The notes below the pieces were generated by a model, which saw nothing but the letters and a program-made list of their open reading frames with translations, was not told where the DNA came from and did not search any database. Positions 1-10,528 of a stretch of 64,000 bases of DNA are shown piece by piece. Position 1 is the stretch's first letter, and every line of letters starts with the position of its first letter. Source of the stretch: Atriophallophorus winterbourni. Its lineage: Eukaryota > Platyhelminthes > Trematoda > Plagiorchiida > Microphallidae. Location of the stretch: NCBI GenBank assembly GCA_013407085.1, contig JACCGJ010018497.1, positions 1 through 64,000 on the forward strand, in the 5' to 3' direction. Both the position numbers and the translations under genes were made by a program.

Positions 1-100
1 TTGCCCAAAGTGATATTGGTCCAGAAATGGCTTACCAATTTGAAACACCTTGCATTTTTAGAAATTGAATGGTAGCTTATTCCGAACCGATCATTCACGG

Positions 101-734
101 AGAGCATCTAGAAGACTTTGCAGCCGTGCACAGTCCGTGGTTGATTTTACCCTAGTCAAAAGTTTAATATCATCAGCTGAGAGTATCTCTTTGCATGAGA
201 GCGTCTCTGGTAGGTCGTTGATGTAAACCAAGAAATGTACTGACCCGAGGACGGAAACTTGCGCTACGCCACTAGAGAGATTAGTAACCCGTGATTGTAC
301 CCCGTTGATTCGAACTATCGCCTTGCACCCACTGATTTAACTTTCAAGCCATGGGAATAGCTGTTCGCTGATACCAATCTGCTCCAGCTTTTGTAGTAGA
401 CGAATGTGATAAACTCGGTCAAATGCTTTAGACATATCCAGATAGCACGCGTGGATGCTAGCTTCTTCGTCAACCGCTTGGGTCCAGTCGTTCAACAAGT
501 TTGTCAAGCATGATCGAGATTTACAAAAACCATGCTGCGCTACAGATAGTATTTTTTGTGATTCCAAGTGATGAACTATTTTTCCCGTCACTATACCCTG
601 TAGAACATTGGATATCACAGGACGTAGGGTGACAGGGCGTTAGTTTACTAGATCTAAACGTCTACCACGCTCTTAGATGTATGAAATTACTCTTGTCTTC
701 CACTCCGTTGGCACCACTCCTTCGGTTAGAGAAT
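101..734 (-). pseudogene. CR1-like RT fragment, tandem copy 1
   Basis: Read on the minus strand this is part of a CR1-family reverse transcriptase. A 93-residue open stretch (337-618) holds the palm block with AQHGF, then CYLDMSKAFDRV (motif A). Further downstream, 330-101, frames interrupted by a stop give VYINDLP and SADDIKLL, the degenerate FADD catalytic block. It is a 5'-truncated, stop-containing fossil with no endonuclease attached. It is identical to copy 2 at an offset of 826 bp. Family assignment rests on the order and spacing of RT motifs compared with the better-preserved CR1 copies at 20.6-25.5 kb and 37.2-40.2 kb. Confidence 0.85.
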
Positions 735-1740
735 GTCATGACAATTCACTGAATGTGTTCACAGCAGCTGCTAATCAGTAGCACCGGAATGCCCCCCCAT
801 GTTTCCCGAATCGATCGGCATTGAATCCGATATTGCAATGCATTTTTCTTCCCTTCCCGGTTATCACTTTGATCCTAATTTGGTCAATCAGTCCGTGGCA
901 AACGTGTCCGCTTCGAGAGCTGAGCTAGAGCATCTAGAAGACTTTGCAGCCGTGCACAGTCCGTGGTTGATTTTACCCTAGTCAAAAGTTTAATATCATC
1001 AGCTGAGAGTATCTCTTTGCATGAGAGCGTCTCTGGTAGGTCGTTGATGTAAACCAAGAAATGTACTGACCCGAGGACGGAAACTTGCGCTACGCCACTA
1101 GAGAGATTAGTAACCCGTGATTGTACCCCGTTGATTCGAACTATCGCCTTGCACCCACTGATTTAACTTTCAAGCCATGGGAATAGCTGTTCGCTGATAC
1201 CAATCTGCTCCAGCTTTTGTAGTAGACGAATGTGATAAACTCGGTCAAATGCTTTAGACATATCCAGATAGCACGCGTGGATGCTAGCTTCTTCGTCAAC
1301 CGCTTGGGTCCAGTCGTTCAACAAGTTTGTCAAGCATGATCGAGATTTACAAAAACCATGCTGCGCTACAGATAGTATTTTTTGTGATTCCAAGTGATGA
1401 ACTATTTTTCCCGTCACTATACCCTGTAGAACATTGGATATCACAGGACGTAGGGTGACAGGGCGTTAGTTTACTAGATCTAAACGTCTACCACGCTCTT
1501 AGATGTATGAAATTACTCTTGTCTTCCACTCCGTTGGCACCACTCCTTCGGTTAGAGAATGTATAAACGATTCACTGAGTGGTTCACACAGCTGCTGATC
1601 AGTAAGCACAGGAAGCACCCCCCATGTTTCCCAATCGATCGAGCATTGAAATCCGATATTGCAATTCATGATTTCCTTCCCGGTTATCACTTTGATCTAA
1701 TTTGTCAATCGAGTCCGTGCAAACTTGTACGCTTCAAGCC
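101..1740. repeat. 826-bp direct tandem duplication
   Basis: The segment starting at 101 repeats from 927. About 634 bp are identical, then similarity continues to about 926/1740 but with many one- and two-base indels. The abrupt change from perfect identity to indel-rich similarity is more typical of an assembly or polishing artefact than of gradual decay, but a recent real duplication cannot be excluded. Confidence 0.9.
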
Positions 1741-1760
1741 TCCACAAATCAGGGCTCGTT
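927..1760 (-). pseudogene. CR1-like RT fragment, tandem copy 2
   Basis: Second copy of the same CR1 RT piece, extending further upstream in the element. Minus-strand 1690-1499 gives the RT N-terminal region (LCEPLSESF, then EGVVPTEWK), followed by 1444-1163 with the identical 93-residue palm segment, and 1162-927 with the degenerate VYINDLP/ADD block. Stops and frameshifts make it non-functional. Bases 927-1560 are indistinguishable by eye from 101-734, whereas the stretch 1561-1740 differs from 735-926 by many small indels. Confidence 0.85.
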
Positions 1761-1829
1761 TGACAGACGTCAACGAATCGCATATCGTTCAATAGAGACT
1801 GGCGTTGTCTATCTCGTCAATCTTTTGAG

Positions 1830-2050
1830 GGTGTTGTTACTAAAAACATTTTCATGCAGTCTTTCCAGATCCCGAATTAATACAGGTTTGCGCTTGTCGT
1901 CATCATCTTTTCGGCGCTTCCTGCACTTGTGGTATGCCAGTGCATATCATTCGGAAACTCTTGATTCGCATTCATCGTTAATGCACACTACTGCTGAGTA
2001 CCTGATAACAGACTTGCCTCCATTTCATCCTAAGAAATCCTATTAACATG
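1830..2050 (-). pseudogene. Possible CR1 endonuclease-RT linker remnant
   Basis: Minus-strand translation of about 2020-1845 gives a basic, mostly open stretch (HKCRKRRKDDDD) in the position expected between endonuclease and RT of the adjacent copy 2. In element E the corresponding linker is similarly basic. The match is short and by eye only, so this is tentative. Confidence 0.35.
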
Positions 2051-2190
2051 CTACTTCCCATCTCCAATCCTTCATTAAGTTCTTTAGCAGACTGCCCGGA
2101 TCAACGTTGAGCCTCGATTCTATAAACACAATTATTATAGCTCCCGGATTAAGCCAATTATTGAGGTTCCACAAAATGAAATGGAGAGTT

Positions 2191-2258
2191 TTATATATTA
2201 TATATATTATTATATATTATATATATTATATATATTATTATATATATATTATATATTA
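2191..2258. repeat. AT-rich microsatellite
   Basis: Imperfect TATATAT/TTATATA tract of about 68 bp. No coding content. Confidence 0.95.
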
Positions 2259-2259
2259 C

Positions 2260-3130
2260 CCATCCTAAATTCTTGTTTACAATTGTTCCAATCACTTCAG
2301 ATATCTCACTGACGTACCGTATGCATACCGTAGATCCCAGTTTTAATTTGTTTATGGGTTGAACATTTTTCTTGAATTAATTAGAATTTTGAAAACGAAA
2401 TCTAACGAAGGCCTATAATCCGTTGATTGCCTTTTTTATTATCACGTTTTCTTCCGACATTTCTTCTACATAAATGATTGATGTTAACGGAAATGGATGA
2501 TAATAAAATATGTCATAAGCACGTAGCCCCACAATATTTAGCAAATATCATCACACGTGATTGCTCCTGTTCATAATTATCCCATATGCATATTTTCTAT
2601 TACCGGAGAAACAACAAAAACAAACATCGAATCATTCCTTTTGTCCACACAACTGCCCGATTATAACGAAATATCGAAAAGTGCAAAATACTTCTAGTTC
2701 ACAAGCCGTGAAAATTTCAGTAAATTATTTTCATCTCAACTAACGCTGCTAAATTTTTAATGCATGTACTCTTACTCTGCTGCATCCATAGAGGAGAATT
2801 CGAGCGCTGAAAAAATTCTCACATAATTGCGGACCGCATCGTCAGACATTTCGCGCTTGGTGCATAACTATTAATTTACTCTCACGATTGAGGTAATGTA
2901 CGAAAATTTTACAGAAGATAAATTTTTGAATTTCCCGAAAACGTTCGTCTTTCCATCTGATAAAACCATGGCTTTAAACTATAGCATGACTATGTCAAAT
3001 TTGACATTTCAGCTGTTATTTTAACTCGAAAATGTTCAAATAATTTAAATAAATGGTAATAAGTAGTTGTAGTAGTGAGCATAAAATTTAATTTCTTCAA
3101 ATAATGTATATTGGCGTCATGAAGGCTATT
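2260..3130. other. No recognisable feature
   Basis: AT-rich stretch with only short, codon-unbiased ORFs (longest 60 residues at 2561-2743). I see no domain, tRNA or repeat here. Confidence 0.5.
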
Positions 3131-3470
3131 GCCGAAACCTGATCTTACTGTCTACACTGGATGAAGACAAACAGCCAGAAACCGCTTGTGGTGTGTAAGC
3201 GATGGGGATGCGAGCATCACAATATATTGGTCGTTTATCTGTGCCTCTTGTGGTTGACCGGTAAACAATTCGTGATTCTGTATTCGAACATTGTGGTTCT
3301 TTGCAAGAACCTTATACAACGGTGACATACAAGTATAACTTTGTTTACCACTTTCCCTGAACCTGATCTTGCTGTCTCCACATGATGAAGGTTAACAGCC
3401 CGAAATACCTGTGTTGTGTAATTAAGAGGAAATGAGGATCACAAATATTAGAATAAACGCAATTTACTGA
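3130..3470 (+). repeat. Dispersed ~220-bp tandem repeat, two units
   Basis: Two head-to-tail units. Each begins with a CTGATCTT(A/G)CTGTCT block followed by a GATGAAG...AACAGCC...GAAA core. The GAAA of the two cores lies at 3178 and 3402, a spacing of 224 bp. Between them are the blocks GTGATTCTGTATTCGAAC and ACTTTGTTTACCACTTT, also seen at 49.5-49.9 kb. The family recurs at 28.3, 40.7, 45.1, 49.2 and 49.4-49.9 kb. Confidence 0.8.
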
Positions 3471-3594
3471 TAATTTAATTGCATGAGATTAACAGTGACC
3501 TGATGTTTTTTGAGTTCCGACACTTTTGGATATAACTTTCATAATTTTCATCCGATCAGTGTGATTTAGTGAATATTCATATGAAATTCTGCTG

Positions 3595-4165
3595 CGACGG
3601 AGCTACTCAAGTAAGAATTACATATCTACGCGGGGAGCCACGTTTATTGGAAATAACACTAAACAATAAGAAGGATATGGAAACTGCTCTTTTAAATTCC
3701 TACTTGCTACGTGAGTTTACCGAGTGAAAAACTCGAATTTATGCCGACATGCCCTAGTGGGAAAGATATAAACGTCTCGATGTTCGTAAAAAGAGCAACC
3801 AGCACAATCGAATCCTTCTAGGCATTCCAGAGGCCGTGAATAAGTTAAAGGCCGTTAAGCAACAGCAAAACAACTACAAACAGTGACTTTACATCGCAGA
3901 AACGATAGCAGTGCGGGAGTGTATCGTTCCGAGAACCTTTAGGATACTCCGTTCATCCAATTACAAAGGTGATGGATCAAATACTTTCAAACTCACTTCC
4001 CTAACAAGTTCTATGACAGACTTCGTCAGGCATACTTGGCGACTTCACTGAAAAATATTACCAGTGACGTCAGAATAAGCACATTAAAGGCAGTCTCAGA
4101 AACACAAGCTGAAGCATTGCCGTACAAAGATACTGAAAACTCAAACTCAGAAGACGGCTCAAATA
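3595..4165 (+). pseudogene. CR1 ORF1 remnant
   Basis: Plus-strand translation, interrupted by stops, lines up with the second half of the ORF1 protein of element A (21850-22300). Shared blocks are a PRLL.ITL start, ETALLNSYLLR against ENVLLNAYILR, ADMP.WER against ADLPWWER, ILLGIPE against VILGVPE, and SSNYKGDGS against SANYKGQGT. It is a 5'-element fragment without endonuclease or RT. At least four in-frame stops show it is dead. The zinc-finger half of ORF1 is missing. Confidence 0.8.
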
Positions 4166-5299
4166 ACCAAAAAAGTTGGGCTCTCGGGGGGTCGGACCAA
4201 TAGACACCAACTGTACATCATCGCTACATAACAAAACTAGTATTAATCCTGTATACACTATCGCGTAGTGTTTGTGGAACAAAATAATGTGTTGGTCCCA
4301 GTTTACTGAAATCCCTTAGTGGTACCTTCTTAAACACACACCTGGAAAACAAATTACACAAACATATATTTTCAATCGAAATTTCCTCTTAAAATTTAGT
4401 TTTGCTCCTCCTCTGGAGCATATTACATTACATTATTACATTACATATTACATTAAAGTACGATTTGTTTAACTTTTATACGTATATCCTATGGCATTGT
4501 ATAACTATTTTGTCATCATAAATCGTGAATCTTGAATTATCGTAAACCGAGTAGGCCGATGAAAATGCGATTGACATCAATGGCCAACTCAATTGAAAAA
4601 GACTAGTTCGATGAATGCTCCATTAGGTAACGTCAGAAAGTGAAAAGGAAGTAAATATGGCACCCCGAGAGACTTTAGTAAATGTGTATAAAACAAACAG
4701 GCCTCACTATTTAAGCGGTTATATATGGAACGGTTGTCGAAGTACATGGCAATCCAGCGAAATAATTTCGGTTAAAAAATCCAATTTTAATGTAAATTCA
4801 GGAAAAGTTCCTTACCAAACTGCGTTCAAAAATATTATTTCACAAGCAACGACGTTATGTTCAGTGAACACAATATATATTTTGTGACAGCGTTGCATGT
4901 CGCGCAAGGATTGAACGATTATCCCGGTAGGCTGATTGACACAGGTTTTCCAAAAGTTTTCGACGAAGAATCATGCTTTCAAGTAACTGAGCTACTATGC
5001 TTTATTCCACTCGAGATAGTATTTCCGGTGATATATTCAGAATTACAATCACCGGCTTTCAACTTTCAGACATACTTGTTCCATTCATGAGTCTTTGCAT
5101 TGACAGTAATAGTTTTGTGAGCTACATCACAGTAGACTGGCAGTCCTAATTAGTGGGCTTGAGCAAACGGAACTCAAATTCAGAGGAACAATTGTGAAAG
5201 TTGCATACAAAATACAGACACAGAATGTTTAGTTAGACGCAAAAGTGTCTGCACAAGAAGGGTTTTCCTGGTTTTCTTCTTCATACAGATGCTTTCCAT
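4166..5299. other. Mostly blank, with short TTACA repeat
   Basis: 4425-4456 is a short tandem run of TTACA/TTACAT units. Two plus-strand ORFs (4657-4887 and 4857-5090, 76 and 77 residues) overlap in different frames and resemble no family I recognise. They lack supporting splice or codon signals, so I do not call them genes. Confidence 0.45.

Positions 5300-5325
<26 letters not shown>
5300..5325. repeat. (CA)n microsatellite
   Basis: Thirteen or so uninterrupted CA/AC dinucleotides, directly next to a hammerhead-like repeat remnant on the minus strand. Confidence 0.95.
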
Positions 5326-5327
<2 letters not shown>

Positions 5328-5334
<7 letters not shown>

Positions 5335-5375
5335 CAACCGGTTTCTTGCTGTGTGTACTCATCAGCAAGGGTTTA
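5328..5375 (-). repeat. Hammerhead-like repeat remnant
   Basis: On the minus strand the order is CTGATGAG (5365-5358), a 12-nt spacer, GAAA (5345-5342), CCGG, TT, GTGG. The 3' half matches the CAGAAACCGGTTGTGG block of the dispersed ~220-bp repeat. A 7-bp inverted repeat CTTGCTG/CAGCAAG brackets the core. The spacer does not form the expected stem II, so this copy would not be an active ribozyme as drawn. Confidence 0.45.
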
Positions 5376-8300
5376 ACTTTTGAATAGAGCTCGCATGACA
5401 ACCTGCTCAATAACGTGTCTACGAACATGTAAATCAGTTAGACCCAGTTAAGTCCGGTTGTTCCTGCCAGCCTTAAGTAACAAAACGTATTTGAACCTAA
5501 CATGTGATATATCATGTGGCCAATAACAGCAATTCTTTTAGGTTCTCAGGCTCTACAGGCTGTCGAAATCCCATAAGGACGATGTTATATCAAATTAAAT
5601 TAACCGAGAATTAACTCAGTTTTGCGATACGCTTAGAGAACACGAAGGCTCGTTTCGAAAAAAGTAAAATGCTCAATATTTTTGCAGTAAGTAGTAGAGT
5701 TCGGAAGTAGTGAGATAAAGCAATGTTGGAAACTAAAAATGTAAGCATGTTTGGGAGCATTCAAATTTTGTGACACAGAATTATATAATATTGGAAAGAG
5801 AACAGAAAGAATAATGTGCCAGTGTATAAGCAGATTATTGCTGTAGACAGCAGTATTTTGATGAGGATTATCAATGAATGCATGAAACGAGTTAGAGTGA
5901 AAACTGTAGGAAATATAAATATTTTTTGAAATAAATAACCGAAATTAAGTTTCTGATTTGTCCTGAGACAATGAACACAAATATCACGAAATATAAAATT
6001 TCTTGACGTATAAATTTAACAGTATACGCAAGATTCAAAAACGCATAGACCATGAACCTTTCAGTGTTAATTACACGCTCCAAATGAGATCAAAATTGTC
6101 GTGACAGGACTTCGATGAAGCATGAATTCTATGCTACTTTCGGATCCGATTGGGATATATAACCAATGCACAATAGATGTGTGAATCGTGAAACGCATTA
6201 GCTCAATCAATACATTGATAGCTATTCCATCAAAGTATTGATTTAGTTTAACTTACAGCGCTTTTTACACTTTTAATGCACCACGGTTCAGAAGCACAGC
6301 TATTCACTGAATCTAAACTTGTACAACCGCTGTCAGACCAAGGATACTGAAATATGCATCCAGTCCAACAAAATATAAACGATTTTTCTTTTACTTTGTC
6401 TGACCCGAGGAACAACTTTCTCGAAAATCTTTCCGATCTCCGAGTTGATCAAAATATTTCCAATGACAATTATTTTCAGTCGATTATTTATTTTCATTTA
6501 GCATTTACTTACTCATTCAATGCATTCCCATTGTTGCATTTAAAGTATTTCTATTTTGTATAAGCAATTGTTAAACCTGGTGACCTTGAATAATATATAC
6601 TTTCGAATCCAACCAGCGTGGATCGTTCTCTCTCGCGGTGACTGAGCTGAATGTGTGAGAACTTGTTCGTAACTGTCTGGATTGACCGCCGTGAATGTGT
6701 GAACTGTGAGAACTATTAACGCTCACAGAGACAAATCCATTTAGCGATCCAACAAATTCATTCGTTTCCTGAAATTCTATTCGTTCTGAACTTTATTTCA
6801 ACGGATTCAGTCAAACCAATTTGCTCGGTGCCGGAATCTTAGGCATCGTGGAGAACCAGTAACTGAATCTTCTATAACAATCGTTCTAGTCAACAAAAAT
6901 TGGTCTTCGGTGGGTTATTTTATTGTTTTATTTAATATTGTAGCTATCATTATTATTATTATTCTTGCCGACAAAATTTGATAAACCGGACTCCGCAACA
7001 CCATACTGATTTGCAGTACATAACATTATTTGTCAACCCGATCCATCTATTCATAGTTATCATGAATAATTAAAAAACGGCAAAGCTGTTTGTGATACAT
7101 CGCCGAGCCAGATTATTAAAACCTCCAAATAACAAAATTAGCTTTCAGCGGTATATAAACATAAAGGAATATATTTTTATTGCGATACTTCGTAACCGAA
7201 CTTCATACAAAGCAATGCTCCTTAATGATACATGATTTATGATATTATATGAAGCGCTTAGGTTAGGAAGATCCAGCGGAAAAATAATATCGTATGAGAA
7301 TTCATGCAACATTTTCAGTGAATATTATGGATTGTACTGTTCCCACCCGTTGACTGCAAACAGCGCGAAACTGGTCGTGGAGTGTGTGCAAACGAAATTC
7401 ATGAGAATAAAAATGTTTTCCTTCAATATTATTGGTAGGTGTTTACGCTTTCTAAATAAATTAGGTTTACGATATGCATACGCTGAATAGCGTTTATGAG
7501 CAAGCGATTTCTCGAATTTCAATGTTTCACGAAGGATAACTTCTTAACACTTATGATCAACTTGAAAGTAAATCTCGAAGCGTTTGAGCACGATGCCACA
7601 CATCATACACATCATTACTTCGGAAGTCACTTAGACGTATACGGTTCAGCTTTAGCTTTGCACCTCGGTGTTATGAGTCCGGAATTTTAATCACGCGTTA
7701 TGATAAGTGTGTCTAAATTATGGGACTGTGACTTAAACAATTCCAGCTAAGAAAAATCCACAAAGTGAGATGTTCATTCGCCTTAGCCGAACTATTATCT
7801 GACCTTTAATCCGCGTTAATATTGATTTAAAATCACGCGTTCTAACAAGAGTTCACAAAACGATAGCGTCTGGCACCATGCTGTAATGTAAAAAAGTAGA
7901 AAAATGGTAGTGAGAATACTCTGAGTAGCTTTATAAACTCGGTTGTGTGATAAATTGGAACATATAAGTCACAAATACTCGCATTTCGACCCTAAGCGTA
8001 TAAATTTATTCAAAGTATACTCAATCGTTTGGATACATCTAGGAACATAATAATAGGATAATTAGTTTTTTTCGAAGCAAAAATTCTAGAATTCAAACAA
8101 AATCTGTGTTATATTTACAGTATGAACTTTGAAGCCAGTGGTTTATCCAAGACCCGGCACAACATGCATGTTTAAACACACATACACATAACCACATGTG
8201 TATTAGCTTACGCAAAATTTCATATTAAATGCCATACTGGTCCTGATGGTACAGCCATGCTTGATGAGTGCCAACAACACGAAACACATGCAATTACGGT

Positions 8301-10319
8301 TTTGGTTTAATCCATGTTTTCGACCCCATCCACAAGCGCGTGGAGCGATGTGATTGAACACGTTTGTCAACCGGGCAAATTAAAAAGGGGGGTTAACATC
8401 AAACTTTGTGTTTATTTCTCCGTGGATTTCAGTCATGCGGATCCCGATCGTACTGTGCTAACAGATGGGCAGAAACAGCACAAAACCGGTTGTGGGGTTT
8501 TGTCTGACCTAACATTCATGCAAATAGGTACTTTTGACTGTTATCTCCGTTTATAGAATTTGGAAACCGATATACTAACTGTTGGGTATCCTGGATAAAA
8601 ACCTTATTCATTCATAATAAACTTGAACATCTACGAAATTATATCAAAGTCAAACTCCAACACTTGAGCAACGTTACACTTGAAATCAACCGTTTATTCG
8701 GGTAGCATTCTCTACGCTTAGTTTAATAGCGCATAAATGCAACGGATTGACTATCGCCTAAGACCATTTGTTTCATGGCTAAATGCTGATTACCACAGTA
8801 ATTTAATATTGATGTCCATGGTATCGATCTAACTGTTTTAAACTGAGTCTTACTTTGAGAAAGATTCATGCGCTTATATTTTTAAACCAAATATTGAGTC
8901 TCTCTAAACAAGCGTTATCTTATATCTATCTAGACTGCCACAGAGTTGAACAAATCTGATAAACTTAAATCAAACCACCATTGGGATTTAAAATCTCCGA
9001 ATATTCTCTTATCACCTAGTTGGACCGAACGTCAATCAAGAAGGCACATTCTCCAAATTCTTTTATTTGCTGCTCCAGCAAATTTGTATGACTGTCCAAA
9101 ATATATATTTTAAAGATTACAAAATTAAATTATTGAAACGTTTGACAATATAGTTGTTTTAATTTACGAGTAGATTCACTTGTTTAACAAATGTAATTCT
9201 CGGACCGGGTCCGAGAGATTAGAATCCTCATTTGCTTCTTACTTTCTCGCCTAAAATCGTGTGCTGTAGGCATTTTCTTTAATTATTTGATCATTAATTT
9301 ATGAATTGGATTGAGGGGAAGCATGTTATGCCTCGTGAAAGGTAAATCCACAAAGGAACCTGTCATAGTTAATTTAATGCATTTATGATCCCTATTATAA
9401 GCACCTCAAACCATTTTGTTTATGGATACTCTTCTATAAATTTCATAGATTTTGAACTCCAGTACTCCATAGTCTATTTCGAATTTTATCGTCTCATGAT
9501 CGTATCGTAGTTAAGCACTCGGTATTTGCTAATGCGGTAATGCTGAACATGATGAGGATCATAGAAAGTAATCATCTTATCCTGTCATTTTTAAGCACGC
9601 ATATGAAATTAATGATTCACTATCATCTAGTAATTTCAAAATTTCCTTTGAATTTATACGTTACTTCATTACGAATTAAGGAATATTTTCAACGAAGTTC
9701 CCTTTATTGTAATACCATTTTCGGTTATCTGCGAGATTGCTTTTTCTATATTTTGATTGTACAATGGAATGGGTTTCCATTTTCCACGTAGGACTTTCGA
9801 GCTTCCAATCTAATAATTAAAATATGAATTTGATAACAAGATATAATTTCACTCACTATGTAGATTGAGAGAAAATATCCATTATTATTGGACAATTCCA
9901 TCCGTTGCAAACCACGTATTATGATGATGAATGTCCCATTGTCAAATTGTTATGATGGATGCCGTTGTTGTTGTTGCAGAGATAGCCGTTGCATTCTATC
10001 AATCGATGCGTCAGGAAAACAGAAAAAGGCCGGAATTGAACGTTAAGCGGAAGTCCTAGGGCCGGGGGCCATGGACATAGTTTGTATTTATATGGCAGCA
10101 ACAGAGTAAACGTGAGAGGGCACTGAATAATTGTGGGAAAATGCATAATAAGACCGATTGAAGTTGGTTGTCGTGGACGAGTCAGACAATTTGATTGTAG
10201 TGAAAATTACGGCTTGTTGCCGAGAATCAACTTGACTCAAGAAACACATAGTTTAAATAAAGGCCTATATTTTCGCATGTTTTGAGAGTGCAAATTTGGA
10301 TGATTCACCATGACGATCA
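5376..10319. other. No recognisable gene
   Basis: Nearly 5 kb of AT-rich DNA with ORFs of 60-83 residues in all frames and no recognisable domain. A short ATT run lies at about 6947-6962. A hammerhead-like TGATGA...GAAA motif at 8262-8284 is treated under findings. The stretch 8460-8500 carries AAACCGGTTGTGG, a weak trace of the ~220-bp repeat. This could be upstream regulatory or intronic DNA of the GTPase gene, but nothing in the sequence shows that. Confidence 0.5.
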
Positions 10320-10328
10320 TGAAAATTA

Positions 10329-10388
10329 TCTGATATAAATTTATAAATAAATAAATAAATAATAATTAAATTTATAAATAAATAAATT
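10329..10388. repeat. (ATAA)n microsatellite
   Basis: Two runs of ATAA/TAAA tetranucleotides with a short interruption, about 60 nt upstream of the candidate splice acceptor of the GTPase gene. Confidence 0.9.
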
Positions 10389-10430
10389 TTGAAAAAAAAT
10401 CATCTTATACCGAGTTATGTAAATTAAACG

Positions 10431-10451
10431 CTGCTTTTTATTGTCTTTCAG
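10431..10451 (+). promoter_or_regulatory. Candidate 3' splice acceptor (5'UTR intron)
   Basis: A pyrimidine-rich tract ends in TTGTCTTTCAG at 10451, 78 nt before the start codon of the GTPase gene. An in-frame TAA at 10523-10525 rules out coding sequence running in from upstream, so an exon boundary here would be in the 5'UTR. In flatworms such an acceptor could also receive a spliced leader. No donor can be assigned from the sequence. Confidence 0.45.
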
Positions 10452-10528
10452 TTGGTTGTTGTTAATTTGGCCGATTCCTCAAAGTGAAATTATAACCTTG
10501 ACACTCGTACGGGCCAATTTCATAAAAT

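Noticed and set aside
1126..1145. TTGATTCGAAC as a tRNA T-loop
   Set aside because: It lies within the CR1 RT and no cloverleaf can be drawn; it occurs identically in both tandem copies as coding remnant.
4657..5090. Two adjacent plus ORFs as exons of a host gene
   Set aside because: No plausible donor/acceptor pair keeps the frame, and the peptides match no family known to me.
9958..9980. GTTGTTGTTGTTGCAG as a splice acceptor or RTE-like (CAA)n tail
   Set aside because: No exon-like frame follows, and no RTE-like coding sequence lies next to it on either side.
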